This document shows positions 6,372 through 18,532 of a stretch of 32,901 nt of DNA, piece after piece. Origin of the DNA: Clostridiales bacterium (lineage in GTDB: Bacteria; Bacillota; Clostridia; Monoglobales; WRBX01). The DNA is taken from positions 1-32,901 of the forward strand of contig JAISIR010000013.1 of assembly GCA_031261985.1 (NCBI GenBank), written 5' to 3'. The translations under genes and the position numbers were made by a program. How positions within the stretch are numbered: the stretch's first letter is position 1; the number at the start of each line of letters is the position of its first letter. The notes beneath the pieces are model-generated. The model did no database searches. It was given only the letters and a program-made list of their open reading frames with translations, and was not told the origin of the DNA.

Positions 6372-6515
6372 TAGCAAAACACAAATTTTTTATAAAATTT
6401 TAAATAAATTCGACATTAATTTTACAAAATTTACGCATTTTACAAACTATCGCAAAATAAACAAGCGCACGCATAAATTGCATCGCAAAACCATAAATTT
6501 AATTGGGTGATAATT

Positions 6516-6773
6516 ATGGAACGTCTTTGCGATTTAAATAAAAAAGAGGTCATAGATGTAGCCGACGGCAGGCGTCTAGGGTTTATAAACGATTGCGAGT
6601 TAGATATTTACACAGGACAGTTGATATCGATAATCGTGCCGAAAAGTGGCGGCTTTTGGAGCAAGGAGGACTATGTTATCCCCTGGAAGCATATCAAACG
6701 AATCGGCGACGATATTGTGATAGTTGACACACGCCGCGAGATTAATCATAGGGAAGATATACCTGCATCGTAA
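6516..6773 (+). CDS. YlmC/YmxH family PRC-barrel sporulation protein
   Basis: An 85-residue protein consisting of one PRC-barrel-like domain: LCDLNKKEVIDVADGRRLGF at the start, DCELDIYTGQLISIIVP in the middle and VIPWKHIKRIGDDIVIV at the end. These are the family signatures of YlmC/YmxH, small proteins widespread in endospore formers and linked to sporulation; their biochemical role is unknown. The start is ATG at 6516, since GGGTG (6505-6509) lies just upstream; the in-frame GTG at 6507 is inside that site. It converges on the leftward folD. A weak 5-bp hairpin (GCATC/GATGC, 6765-6779) spans its stop codon. Confidence 0.85.
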   Translation: MERLCDLNKKEVIDVADGRRLGFINDCELDIYTGQLISIIVPKSGGFWSKEDYVIPWKHIKRIGDDIVIVDTRREINHREDIPAS

Positions 6774-6831
6774 AGATGCCTGCTTTTAAACTTTACTTAA
6801 GACACATAAGGAACCCACGCCGCACAAGCGA

Positions 6832-7668
6832 TTAATTCAGATTTTTAGCCTTGATTACATTGCGCATTAGCGTCGCGCGCGTCATAGGTCCAACTCCGCC
6901 AGGCACAGGGGTAATATACCCAGCAACCTCATTAGCCGAGGCAAAATCTACATCGCCAACTAAACGCCCATCTTCTAGACGATTCATGCCGACGTCGATA
7001 ACAACTGCACCAGGCTTAATATATTCGGCATCAATCATCTCCGCACGCCCAACGGCAACAACAAGCACATCGGCCTGCCGACAAACTTCTTTTAAATTAG
7101 TGGTTTTAGAGTGGCAAATAGTAACCGTCGCGTTTTTATGTAGCAAAAGCATGGCTTGAGGCTTACCAACAATATTGCTACGACCTACAACTACGCAATG
7201 CTTGCCGGTCAAATCCGTCCCTGTTTCGTCGATTAAATCTAGCACGCCAGCGGGAGTGCAAGGCAAAAAATTGTAATTGCCAATCATAATTTTGCCCACA
7301 TTAGTAGGATGAAAAGCATCGACATCTTTAAGCGGCGAAATATTGTTTATAATAACTTCTTCATTAATATGCTTAGGCAGAGGCAATTGAACCAAAATCC
7401 CATCGACAGAATCGTCATGGTTAAGGTCATTAATTAATTTAAGTAACTCATCTTGAGTTGTTTCTTTAGGTAACGCCAACTCGCGCGATTCAATGCCAAT
7501 CTCGGCGCAATCGGACTTTTTACCATTGACATAAACTCGGCTAGCAGGGTCGTCGCCCACAATTACAACCGCTAAAGTGCATTTTATACCCTCAGCCTTA
7601 ACCTTCTCTGCCAACTCGTGTTTGATTCTTGCCGCTAAAGCCTTTCCATCTATAATTTTTGCAGACAT
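6832..7668 (-). CDS. folD: Bifunctional methylenetetrahydrofolate dehydrogenase / methenyltetrahydrofolate cyclohydrolase
   Basis: A 278-residue FolD, the usual family length. It interconverts 5,10-methylene-, 5,10-methenyl- and 10-formyl-tetrahydrofolate with NADP+ in the cytosol, supplying one-carbon units for purines and formyl-Met-tRNA. Visible signatures: YVNGKKSDCAEIGI (catalytic Lys in the YxxxKxxxC-type motif), DGILVQLPLPKH, the Rossmann region VVVGRSNIVGKP, and the C-terminal TPVPGGVGPMT. The start is ATG at 7666-7668, with AAGGAAG at an ideal distance; an earlier ATG at 7684-7686 lies before this site. The gene is 59 bases behind ftsK on the same strand with no terminator between, so it probably closes the alaS-HIT-ftsK-folD unit. 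Confidence 0.97.
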   Translation of the reverse strand: MSAKIIDGKALAARIKHELAEKVKAEGIKCTLAVVIVGDDPASRVYVNGKKSDCAEIGIESRELALPKETTQDELLKLINDLNHDDSVDGILVQLPLPKHINEEVIINNISPLKDVDAFHPTNVGKIMIGNYNFLPCTPAGVLDLIDETGTDLTGKHCVVVGRSNIVGKPQAMLLLHKNATVTICHSKTTNLKEVCRQADVLVVAVGRAEMIDAEYIKPGAVVIDVGMNRLEDGRLVGDVDFASANEVAGYITPVPGGVGPMTRATLMRNVIKAKNLN

Positions 7669-7727
7669 AAAATTCTTCCTTTTCATTTTAAATATAAAGT
7701 GTTAACATAAATTCAACGAAAAACTGA

Positions 7728-10403
7728 CTACACCGCTGTCTCATCATTTGGAGGTGTCCCCTCGCGCGCCCTTAATTCAAGAAAATCTTGCTTCGTAATA
7801 AGTAATTGACGAGGTTTAGTCCCTTCAAATTTGCCGATAAAACCACGTTGCTCCATTTGGTCGATAATGCGCGCAGCTCGTTGATATCCTAGCTTTAGCT
7901 TGCGTTGATACATCGAAGCCGAAGCCTGACCTGCATCTAATGCCATTTCAAGTGCGCGATATAGCAAGGGGTCGTCAGCATTTTCATCATCAGAGCCACC
8001 AGCCGAATCATTTGAACCACCACGTGCACCATCACTTTTGATAGAAATATTAGCTTGGAACTTATCGACTTCTTCAACAACTTCTTGGTCATAAGTCGTG
8101 TCATTATCTTGTTTTTTAACAAACTCAACCACGTTTTCAACCTCGCTATCGGTCAAAAATCCGCCTTGAATACGTTGCGGTTTATTTGAACCAATCGGCG
8201 AGTAAAGCATATCACCACGCCCAAGCAATTTTTCCGCCCCCACCATGTCTAAAATCGTGCGGCTATCCACTTGCGACGAAACTGCGAACGAAATCCTCGA
8301 AGGTATATTAGCTTTAATCGTTCCCGTGATTACATCAACCGAAGGACGCTGAGTAGCGATAACAAGATACATTCCCGCCGCGCGCGCCATTTGCGCTAAG
8401 CGACAAATACAATCCTCAACATCATTAGGCGCAACCATCATTAAATCAGCCAGCTCGTCGATAATTATCACTACCTGAGGCATTTGTGTCTGGTTAGATT
8501 TTTTCATCAAAGCATTGTAACCGCTAAGGTCGCGCACGTTATTATCGGCAAAAAGTTTATAACGTTGAGTCATCTCTTTAACCGCCCATTTAAGCGCGCC
8601 CGCCGCCTTGTGAGGGTTGGTAACAACAGGGATAAGCAGGTGCGGAATGCCATTGTAGCGCCCCAATTCAACCATTTTTGGGTCGACCATTATCATCTTA
8701 ACCTCGTTTGGCGTAGATTTATAGAGAATACTCGTGATTAACGTATTTATACACACACTTTTACCGCTACCCGTCGAACCCGCAACAAGCAAGTGAGGCA
8801 TGCGCGAGATATCGATAATTACAGGCTCGCCCGAGATATCCTTACCAAGCCCGAAAGAAACTTTTGAAGGGAACTGAGTAAATTCCTTGGTTTCGATAAC
8901 CGAACGGAAAGGAACTAACGAAGGGTTTTTATTCGGAATTTCTATGCCAACAGCGGCCTTACCAGGGATAGGAGCCTCAATACGAACGCCATTCGCTGCA
9001 AGATTTAGGGCAATATCGTCTGCTAAATTAACAATTTTACTAATTTTAACGCCTGCCGAAGGCTGAAGTTCGTACCTAGTAACCGTTGGACCCATGCTAT
9101 AATCAGTAATTTTCGCCTTAACACCAAAACTCTCAAGCGTATCAATTAGCTTTTTGGCGGTAGATTCTAAAACCTGCATCTGCCTTTTATTATGCACTTG
9201 TTTATTCTCGTTTAAAATAGAAAGTGGCGGCAATTTATAGTTGACTTCAGACGAAATTGTCTCGTTTTCTAACGCATCAACAATTTCTTTTGCAGCTTGC
9301 GCCATAGCTACAGCCGATTTTTCTTTCTCTGCCTTTTTATCTGGCTTTTCCAAGACAATATCTTCCGGCATTAAAGTAGTTCCCATTGGCAAAATTTTAT
9401 CTTTAACTGAATCTGCGGCTTCAAAGTTTTCGTTATTAGTTGGCAAATGATTATGCCTATCAATAAATCCACTTTGTTTGGTAAATTCAGAGTTATAGTA
9501 ACCAGCTGGGTCATCCATATCAAACGGCGGGGCTGTATCATCATAATTTTCGTAATCAAACATCTCGTTATTTTTACGTGGTAAAACCGTGATGTTTTGA
9601 GCGTTTTTCATCTCATTGGCAGCATTAGCAGCAATTTGTTGATTAACATCTAATGTAACAATTTTCCCGTTCTTCAGCGGGATATCATCGGAATTAATAG
9701 ACTCTTCAGAGTTTTCAAAATAATCATCATTTTCACTTAAACTATCCCAAAAATCCTGCAAAGATGCGCCCATTGTAGCAAAAGCCTTGGTTATAGAGAA
9801 GTCAAAAACTATCATACTAAACACAACTGCAACGGTTACAAGGATAATAACCGCACCAACTTGACCTGCAAAACTAGCCAGCGGGTTAGCAATTAATGCG
9901 CCAAAAAAACCGCCGCCGACGCCTGTTCGATACACCTCGGGTAAAGATATATTGCTTAGTTGATGTTGAAAAAACGTGTGCCAAATGCCGCTAAAAGATG
10001 CGAAAGATATTAGTGCCAGCCAATATTTAGCGCCCAACTTGCCAGAACGATGAGTAGAACCTATGTGTATACCAACAGCAATTATAAACAATGGAACAAT
10101 ATACGCAAGCATTCCAAAAAGACCTTTTAAAAAGGTTTTAGTCCAATTTCCAAAGATGCCAACCCACGGCGTCCATACACCTAAAGCAGCAAGCAACCCC
10201 AAAACTACAACGATAATAGCAATAATCTCTAGCTTATGACCACCACCGTTGGACGAGCTTTGAGTGGAAGAATCACGGGCAGAGCGTGAGGACGAGCGCG
10301 AATTCGCGCCACCTTTTGCAGAACCTTGAGGATTCTTAGGCGGACGTCCACGTCGTTTTGGAACTTTAGGGCTATGCTTAACTTCTGCAAGTTTTCTAGC
10401 CAT
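7728..10403 (-). CDS. ftsK: DNA translocase FtsK/SpoIIIE
   Basis: An 891-residue septal DNA pump. Order of parts: a basic, Ser/Gly-rich tail (1-55) with KRRGRPPK near 16-23; about four membrane helices (58-205); an acidic, low-complexity linker (about 215-385); the alpha/beta motor with Walker A (GSTGSGKS, about 542-549) and Walker B (VVIIIDELADLM, about 644-655); a Gly/Ser-rich spacer; and a C-terminal gamma winged helix (about 809-870) that reads oriented DNA motifs. It moves chromosomal DNA across division or sporulation septa using ATP. FtsK and SpoIIIE cannot be told apart by sequence alone. The ATG at 10401-10403 follows AGAGG at a rather long 12-base distance. It lies between HIT and folD on the same strand. 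Confidence 0.95.
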   Translation of the reverse strand: MARKLAEVKHSPKVPKRRGRPPKNPQGSAKGGANSRSSSRSARDSSTQSSSNGGGHKLEIIAIIVVVLGLLAALGVWTPWVGIFGNWTKTFLKGLFGMLAYIVPLFIIAVGIHIGSTHRSGKLGAKYWLALISFASFSGIWHTFFQHQLSNISLPEVYRTGVGGGFFGALIANPLASFAGQVGAVIILVTVAVVFSMIVFDFSITKAFATMGASLQDFWDSLSENDDYFENSEESINSDDIPLKNGKIVTLDVNQQIAANAANEMKNAQNITVLPRKNNEMFDYENYDDTAPPFDMDDPAGYYNSEFTKQSGFIDRHNHLPTNNENFEAADSVKDKILPMGTTLMPEDIVLEKPDKKAEKEKSAVAMAQAAKEIVDALENETISSEVNYKLPPLSILNENKQVHNKRQMQVLESTAKKLIDTLESFGVKAKITDYSMGPTVTRYELQPSAGVKISKIVNLADDIALNLAANGVRIEAPIPGKAAVGIEIPNKNPSLVPFRSVIETKEFTQFPSKVSFGLGKDISGEPVIIDISRMPHLLVAGSTGSGKSVCINTLITSILYKSTPNEVKMIMVDPKMVELGRYNGIPHLLIPVVTNPHKAAGALKWAVKEMTQRYKLFADNNVRDLSGYNALMKKSNQTQMPQVVIIIDELADLMMVAPNDVEDCICRLAQMARAAGMYLVIATQRPSVDVITGTIKANIPSRISFAVSSQVDSRTILDMVGAEKLLGRGDMLYSPIGSNKPQRIQGGFLTDSEVENVVEFVKKQDNDTTYDQEVVEEVDKFQANISIKSDGARGGSNDSAGGSDDENADDPLLYRALEMALDAGQASASMYQRKLKLGYQRAARIIDQMEQRGFIGKFEGTKPRQLLITKQDFLELRAREGTPPNDETAV

Positions 10404-10473
10404 AATACACTTAAACCTCTTTTTTCTTAAAAGTAAGAACAATTAATTATATATCAATATAAACACAAAAAGC

Positions 10474-10797
10474 TTAATCACACAATTTGCCTAGGTTTTT
10501 GCCGCCTAAAATATGAAAATGCAGATGAAAAACCGTCTGACCAGACGATTCGCCACAATTACTAATCAAACGATATTCGCTAATACCAAGGGCTTTAACA
10601 ACTTCTTTTACTGCCTGCATAATCCTAGATAAAAGCTCACTTGAAGCTTCGTTAACATTGGCAACATGCTGCTTAGGAATAACTAAAACATGTGTTGGCG
10701 CAGCAGGCGCGACATCGTTAAACGCTATGCAAAAATCATCTTCGTAAACTATTTTAGAATCAATATTTTTATTGGCAATCTCACAAAAAATACACAT
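10474..10797 (-). CDS. HIT family nucleotide-binding protein
   Basis: A 107-residue histidine-triad protein of the HINT branch. The catalytic triad is in HLHFHILGG (about 91-99), preceded by SGQTVFH. The N-terminal CIFCEI with its two cysteines, and PTHVLVIPKQHV in the middle, are typical. Family members hydrolyse phosphoramidate or adenylyl bonds on AMP-type substrates; the natural substrate is unknown. GAGGGG precedes the ATG. It sits 46 bases behind alaS and 70 bases ahead of ftsK, all leftward. HINT proteins are known to hydrolyse aminoacyl-adenylates, so a neighbour encoding a tRNA synthetase is suggestive, but no more than that. Confidence 0.95.
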   Translation of the reverse strand: MCIFCEIANKNIDSKIVYEDDFCIAFNDVAPAAPTHVLVIPKQHVANVNEASSELLSRIMQAVKEVVKALGISEYRLISNCGESSGQTVFHLHFHILGGKNLGKLCD

Positions 10798-10843
10798 TTA
10801 AACCCCTCGTTTACATTAAAATATCAATCGTAAAAACATTATT

Positions 10844-13120
10844 TTAGTTCAACATAGTAAAAAACTCATCGCTTAAATCGCTAATCCGCGATAAATCTGC
10901 TCCACCAGCTTGAGCAAAGTTAGGCTTTCCGCCACCACGACCGCCGATAATTCCTGATAAATGCTTAACAATCTCACCAGCGTTAACGCCATTTTCTATA
11001 GCTGAAGGTGTAGCACTAACAACGAATTTTGCAGAACCATCTTCCACACCGATAACCAAAGCAATCGCTGATTCCGCCTTAGATTTTAACGCATCAGCAG
11101 CATTGCGTAATATTTCAATGTCCGTGGTATCAATTTGTAAAACCGAAGCTGTTATATCGCCAATGGTTTTAGTTGTCGCGGCATCGTTATCATTGCTAAA
11201 TGCAGAAGATTTTAACTTTTTAATCTCGCTATTCTTTTGCTTAATTTCAGTTTTAAATCTGTCAATTTCTGCATCGAATTTACTGTTTTGTACATTAATA
11301 TAATTTAAAATTTCGTATCCTGTAACCGCCTCAATGCGCCTAACTCCAGCTGCAACGCCACTTTCACTTAAAATTTTAAATAAACCAATCTGTCCTGTAT
11401 TATTCACGTGACGCCCGCTGCAAAGTTCAACGCTAACGCCGCTCATATCAACCACGCGCACCGTGTCGCCATATTTCTCGCTAAACAATGCCATAGCACC
11501 CTTTGCTTTTGCCTCGTCAATCGGCATTTCAGAGATATCGACTGGTAAAGCTTTCATAATATTCTCGTTTACAATAGATTGAACTTTATCAATTTGTTCA
11601 GGAGTAATCAGCTCAAAATGAGGGAAGTCAAAGTGTAGAACATCATCGCCAACATAACTACCTTTTTGCAAAACATGTTCGCCTAAAACCTTGCGTAGGG
11701 CTGCATGCAACAGATGTGTTGCACTATGCGCTCTCGCATTAGCCTCGCTTTTTTCGGCAGGCGCAACTTGTTTTTCATAGTCGTCATTCGCATTATCCCA
11801 CGAGCTCTCGTCAACCCTGGCATTCCTTGCTAATTCACGCTGTTGCTGCATTTTAATATTAAACGTCTCTTCGTCAACATCGATACCTTTTTCACTCAAA
11901 ATTTCCTTGGTTAAATCTAGCGGGAAGCCATAAGTATCATATAATTTAAAAGCATCATCACCGTTTAAAGTTTTAATCTCGTTTTGAGAAATTTGAGAAA
12001 TAAAAGTATTCAAAATTTGCATACCTTGCTCAATAGTGGTTAAAAAACGATTCTCTTCTAACTTTAAAACACTAAGAATATAAGCTTTCTTCTCGTTTAA
12101 CTCGGGGTAAGAAATTAAGTTTTGCTCAATAACAACTTCGGCAATATCGTGCAAAAACGCATCCTTTATGCCAAGCAGCCAACCATGACGCGCAGCACGA
12201 CGCAATAATCTACGCAAAACATAGCCGCGCCCTTCGTTAGAAGGAGTAACACCGTCACCTATCATAAAAACAGTTGAACGAATATGGTCGGTAATAATTC
12301 TTAAGGAAATATCAGTCTTTTCGTCTTTTTTATACTCAACTTTAGCCTTTGTCGCAATCGCCGACATAATATTCTTAATTGTATCAACTTCAAATAAATT
12401 ATCGACACCTTGCATAATACAAGCCATACGCTCTAAACCCATGCCTGTGTCAATGTTAGGGTTGTCTAGCGGCAAATATTCGCCAGACTCAGTTTTATTA
12501 AATTGAGTAAACACTAGGTTCCAAAACTCAACAAAACGGTCGCAATCGCAGCCTACACCACAATTCTCGCTACCGCAACCATATTCCTCGCCACGGTCAA
12601 AGTGCAACTCACTGCACGGCCCACACGGACCAATTCCATGCTCCCAAAAATTATCTTCCTTGCCTAATCTAACTATATGGTCAGCGGCTACACCAACATT
12701 TTTCGTCCAAATTTCAAACGCTTCATCGTCGTCTAAATAAATGCTAATCCAAATTCTGTCCACAGGTAGCTCCATAACTTTCGTGACAAACTCCCACGCC
12801 CAAGCGGTCGCATCCTTTTTAAAGTAATCACCGAATGAGAAATTGCCCAGCATCTCAAAAAAAGTACCATGGCGCGACGTAATTCCAACCCGCTCGATAT
12901 CTGGCGTGCGAATACATTTTTGACAGGTAGTAACGCGATTGCTAGGCGGAGTTTGCGCGCCTGTGAAATAATCCTTAAGCGGCGCCATGCCAGAATTTAT
13001 CAGCAAAAGGCTTTTATCGTTTTGCGGAATCAGCGAACTACTAGCAAGCCTCAAGTGATTTTTACTCTCGAAAAATGATAAAAATTTCTCTCTAATATCG
13101 TTTAAACCCATGTAATTCAT
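10844..13120 (-). CDS. alaS: Alanine-tRNA ligase with shortened editing domain
   Basis: AlaRS, 758 residues, clearly shorter than the roughly 875 of standard bacterial enzymes. The class II catalytic domain (about 1-240) contains RHGTFFEMLGNFSFGDYF and GMGLERM plus a Cys-rich insert (YGCGSENCGVGCDCD) typical of Firmicutes. The tRNA-recognition domain contains RGYVLRRLLRRA. Editing residues remain: HSATH at about 465-469 and CSGRH at about 567-571. The beta-barrel part that normally precedes HxxxH, with its SGGQ motif, is absent: WDNANDDYEKQ runs almost directly into HSATH. Relative to E. coli numbering (H564, C666) both sites shift by exactly 99 residues. The C-Ala end (IIGGRGGGKP, AQAGG) is present. 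The ATG at 13120 suits GAGG at 13132-13135. First gene of a leftward unit. Confidence 0.97.
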   Translation of the reverse strand: MNYMGLNDIREKFLSFFESKNHLRLASSSLIPQNDKSLLLINSGMAPLKDYFTGAQTPPSNRVTTCQKCIRTPDIERVGITSRHGTFFEMLGNFSFGDYFKKDATAWAWEFVTKVMELPVDRIWISIYLDDDEAFEIWTKNVGVAADHIVRLGKEDNFWEHGIGPCGPCSELHFDRGEEYGCGSENCGVGCDCDRFVEFWNLVFTQFNKTESGEYLPLDNPNIDTGMGLERMACIMQGVDNLFEVDTIKNIMSAIATKAKVEYKKDEKTDISLRIITDHIRSTVFMIGDGVTPSNEGRGYVLRRLLRRAARHGWLLGIKDAFLHDIAEVVIEQNLISYPELNEKKAYILSVLKLEENRFLTTIEQGMQILNTFISQISQNEIKTLNGDDAFKLYDTYGFPLDLTKEILSEKGIDVDEETFNIKMQQQRELARNARVDESSWDNANDDYEKQVAPAEKSEANARAHSATHLLHAALRKVLGEHVLQKGSYVGDDVLHFDFPHFELITPEQIDKVQSIVNENIMKALPVDISEMPIDEAKAKGAMALFSEKYGDTVRVVDMSGVSVELCSGRHVNNTGQIGLFKILSESGVAAGVRRIEAVTGYEILNYINVQNSKFDAEIDRFKTEIKQKNSEIKKLKSSAFSNDNDAATTKTIGDITASVLQIDTTDIEILRNAADALKSKAESAIALVIGVEDGSAKFVVSATPSAIENGVNAGEIVKHLSGIIGGRGGGKPNFAQAGGADLSRISDLSDEFFTMLN

Positions 13121-13141
13121 TAAATAATACACCTCAACAGA

Positions 13142-13170
13142 ATTTTATCACTAAGTTAAATAAATGTCAA
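13142..13170 (-). promoter_or_regulatory. Promoter of the alaS unit
   Basis: Leftward TTGACA (13165-13170), a 17-bp spacer, extended -10 TGA-TAAAAT (13142-13147). The predicted transcript begins only some 15 bases before the ATG, leaving no room for a T-box leader. Confidence 0.8.
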
Positions 13171-13267
13171 GGTTTTATATTAATTTGTAATGATTTTGAA
13201 ACATTTTTTAGGGCATACTATTAAGGATTCCTAGATTTCTAGTTTTTTCGGCAATTATACGTAAAAA

Positions 13268-16163
<2,896 letters not shown>

Positions 16164-16215
16164 GCTTGAATCGAAATTAATTTATGTAATTTTGCCGACC
16201 ATTAAACACCTTTTA

Positions 16216-16250
16216 TTACAAAATGTTACAATTGTGTTAAATTTTTGTAA
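16216..16250. promoter_or_regulatory. Imperfect inverted repeat upstream of glgB
   Basis: TTACAAAA (16216-16223) and TTTTTGTAA (16242-16250) flank a centre with ACAATTGT, giving a nested near-palindrome that ends just before the glgB -35. Candidate operator for glycogen control; inference only. Confidence 0.35.
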
Positions 16251-16256
16251 AAAGGG

Positions 16257-16285
16257 TATACAAAAACTTTTTTATATGATATGAT
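16257..16285 (+). promoter_or_regulatory. Probable promoter of glgB
   Basis: Weak -35 TATACA (16257-16262), a 17-bp spacer, extended -10 TGA-TATGAT (16280-16285), about 80 bases before glgB. Confidence 0.5.
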
Positions 16286-16363
16286 ACACATAATAGATAT
16301 TTTTGTGTAATTTTGTCATAATTTCCATAATTTATATATCTTGATACGCTTAAGGAGCTTAAG

Positions 16364-18454
16364 ATGCCTACTGATTTTGCTTTGCAATTCAATAATAGTA
16401 ACGATGTATCCGCCTTTCAGCTGCACTTATTTAACGAAGGCACTAATTACTGTGCCTATAAAATGCTAGGCGCGCACCAGGTAGATAACGGGTATCATTT
16501 TTCTGTTTGGGCGCCAAATGCTAAACAAGTAAGCGTCGTTGGCGAGTTTAACGATTGGAATTCTAACTCCAATGTAATGAACCTTATCTCGCGCGAGAGC
16601 GGCGTGTGGAGCCTGCAAATTCCAGACATTGCTCCTGGCATGCAATACAAATTTCATATAATTACCAAAACCGGCAAGCAACTTTTTAAGGCAGACCCTT
16701 ATGCTTTTCAAAGCCAGCTGCGCCCGCATACCGCCTCGGTTACTACACCGAATTCCACCTTCGCTTGGACAGATTCTTCCTATTTAAATAAAAAAACTAA
16801 TATTTACGAGCAACCTAAAATAATTTACGAGTTGCATCTTGGAAGTTGGCGCCGCAATTCCAACGGAACCTTCTATAATTATAAGCAAATGGCAAGCGAA
16901 TTGATTCCTTATGTAAAGCAATCTGGCTTTACACATGTAGAACTTATGCCAATTTGCGAGTATCCTTTCGACGGTTCTTGGGGCTATCAAGTTACAGGTT
17001 TTTACTCGGTTACAAGCCGATATGGCACCCCCGACGACTTCAAATTTTTGATTAACGAGTTCCACAAAGCAGGAATAGGCGTAATTTTAGATTGGGTTCC
17101 AGCTCATTTTCCTAAGGATTCTCACGGGCTAGCCGATTTTGACGGCTCTGCATTGTATGAATATTCAGACACTCGTCTTGGCGAGCATCTAGAATGGGGA
17201 ACCAAAGTTTTCAATTATAAACGCAACGAGGTCGTGTCGTTCTTAATCTCTAACGCAATGTTTTGGTTAGAAGAGTTTCATATAGATGGCTTGCGTGTCG
17301 ATGCTGTTTCTAGCATGCTTTATCGCGATTATAATCGCAAAAACTGGCTGCCTAACGAGTATGGCGGTAAAGAGAATATCGAGGCAATAGAGTTCTTTAA
17401 AAAACTTAACACCGTCGTGTTTGAAAAATTCCCTAACGCGCTTATGATTGCCGAAGAATCGACGGCGTGGCCTAATGTTACCAAGCCTAAAGATATCGGA
17501 GGGCTTGGTTTCAACTTCAAATGGAACATGGGCTGGATGAACGATATTTTAAACTACATGTCGCTCGACCCATTTTTTAGGAAAGATAACCATAATTCCT
17601 TGACTTTTTCTATGGAATATGCCTTTGCAGAAAATTTCATCCTTCCACTTTCGCACGACGAGGTTGTTCATGGTAAACGCTCGATAATCGATAAAATGAG
17701 TGGCGATTACAACCAAAAATTTAGCACTTTACGCGCTTTTTATGGATATATGATGGCTCACCCCGGCGGCAAATTATTCTTCATGGGCGATGAGTTCGCG
17801 CATTTTGCCGAGTGGGATTTTTCTAAACAACTCGATTGGAACTTGCTTGAATATGATAATCATCGCAAAACTTTTGATTATTTCTGCGATTTAATGGATT
17901 TCTATAAAACTAACCCTTCGCTGTGGGAAAATGACCGCGATTGGAACGGTTATAAATGGATTAAAGTTGACGATAACTCCAATAGCACCATAGGTTTTAT
18001 AAGAATTAACAAGGCTAAAGACGATAAAATTATCACCTTTTGTAATTTTACACCAAACGAGTTAAAAAATTACAAATTCTCACTTGATAAAGAAGATAAT
18101 GGCTGCTACGAGCTAGTATTTAGCTCTAATTTTACAAAATATGGTGGAACCGATACCTGGATTCATAAGGTATATAAAACTGTGCAAAATAAAACTAATA
18201 AGAATATTTTCGATATGGAAATTGATATACCTCCGATGTCGACAATTTTCCTTAAAAAAACGCCTAATCCCGCGCCTGTTACTAAATTAAAGCTTATTAA
18301 AGAGGGCATTTGGCACAAAAACTTCGATAATTCTACCCCGAACAACAATCCCGAAGTTATTGGCAGCAAAGGGGTTAGTGATAAAATTGACACCAAAAAC
18401 GACGAAAATCCAAAACAACCGTCTGATAAAAAGCCAGGTCAGCCCAAGGAATAA
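16364..18454 (+). CDS. glgB: 1,4-alpha-glucan branching enzyme
   Basis: A 696-residue GH13 branching enzyme, which transfers alpha-1,4 chains to alpha-1,6 positions in glycogen. A CBM48 module occupies about 35-130 (HFSVWAPNAKQVSVVGEFNDW), followed by the TIM barrel with VELMPICEYPFDGSWGYQVTG, nucleophile Asp 313 (GLRVDAVSSML), acid/base Glu 364 (MIAEEST) and stabiliser Asp 432 (LSHDEVVHGK). The C-terminal beta domain is followed by a polar, probably disordered tail of about 55 residues rich in Asn, Lys and Pro. AAGGAG lies 6 bases before the ATG. It heads the glycogen cluster; glgC follows after 78 bases with no terminator. Confidence 0.97.
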   Translation: MPTDFALQFNNSNDVSAFQLHLFNEGTNYCAYKMLGAHQVDNGYHFSVWAPNAKQVSVVGEFNDWNSNSNVMNLISRESGVWSLQIPDIAPGMQYKFHIITKTGKQLFKADPYAFQSQLRPHTASVTTPNSTFAWTDSSYLNKKTNIYEQPKIIYELHLGSWRRNSNGTFYNYKQMASELIPYVKQSGFTHVELMPICEYPFDGSWGYQVTGFYSVTSRYGTPDDFKFLINEFHKAGIGVILDWVPAHFPKDSHGLADFDGSALYEYSDTRLGEHLEWGTKVFNYKRNEVVSFLISNAMFWLEEFHIDGLRVDAVSSMLYRDYNRKNWLPNEYGGKENIEAIEFFKKLNTVVFEKFPNALMIAEESTAWPNVTKPKDIGGLGFNFKWNMGWMNDILNYMSLDPFFRKDNHNSLTFSMEYAFAENFILPLSHDEVVHGKRSIIDKMSGDYNQKFSTLRAFYGYMMAHPGGKLFFMGDEFAHFAEWDFSKQLDWNLLEYDNHRKTFDYFCDLMDFYKTNPSLWENDRDWNGYKWIKVDDNSNSTIGFIRINKAKDDKIITFCNFTPNELKNYKFSLDKEDNGCYELVFSSNFTKYGGTDTWIHKVYKTVQNKTNKNIFDMEIDIPPMSTIFLKKTPNPAPVTKLKLIKEGIWHKNFDNSTPNNNPEVIGSKGVSDKIDTKNDENPKQPSDKKPGQPKE

Positions 18455-18532
18455 ACCTACATAAATTGCAAGACTAAACATAGCATAAAAGCGCATAATT
18501 AAGAAAAATCCATTATAAATAAGGTGATTTAT

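Noticed and set aside
6471-6499. Sigma-G-like promoter for the YmxH-type gene (GCATA, 16 bp, CATAAATT)
   Set aside because: The transcript would begin at the ribosome site itself and the -10 matches poorly.
7702-7711. TTAACATAAA near folD (and at 26882-26891) as further PhoP-like boxes
   Set aside because: Each is a single half without the 11-bp partner or a suitably placed promoter; such 10-mers are expected in AT-rich DNA.
13121-13267. T-box riboswitch ahead of alaS
   Set aside because: The promoter at 13142-13170 starts the transcript about 15 bases before the ATG, and no T-box sequence or terminator is visible.
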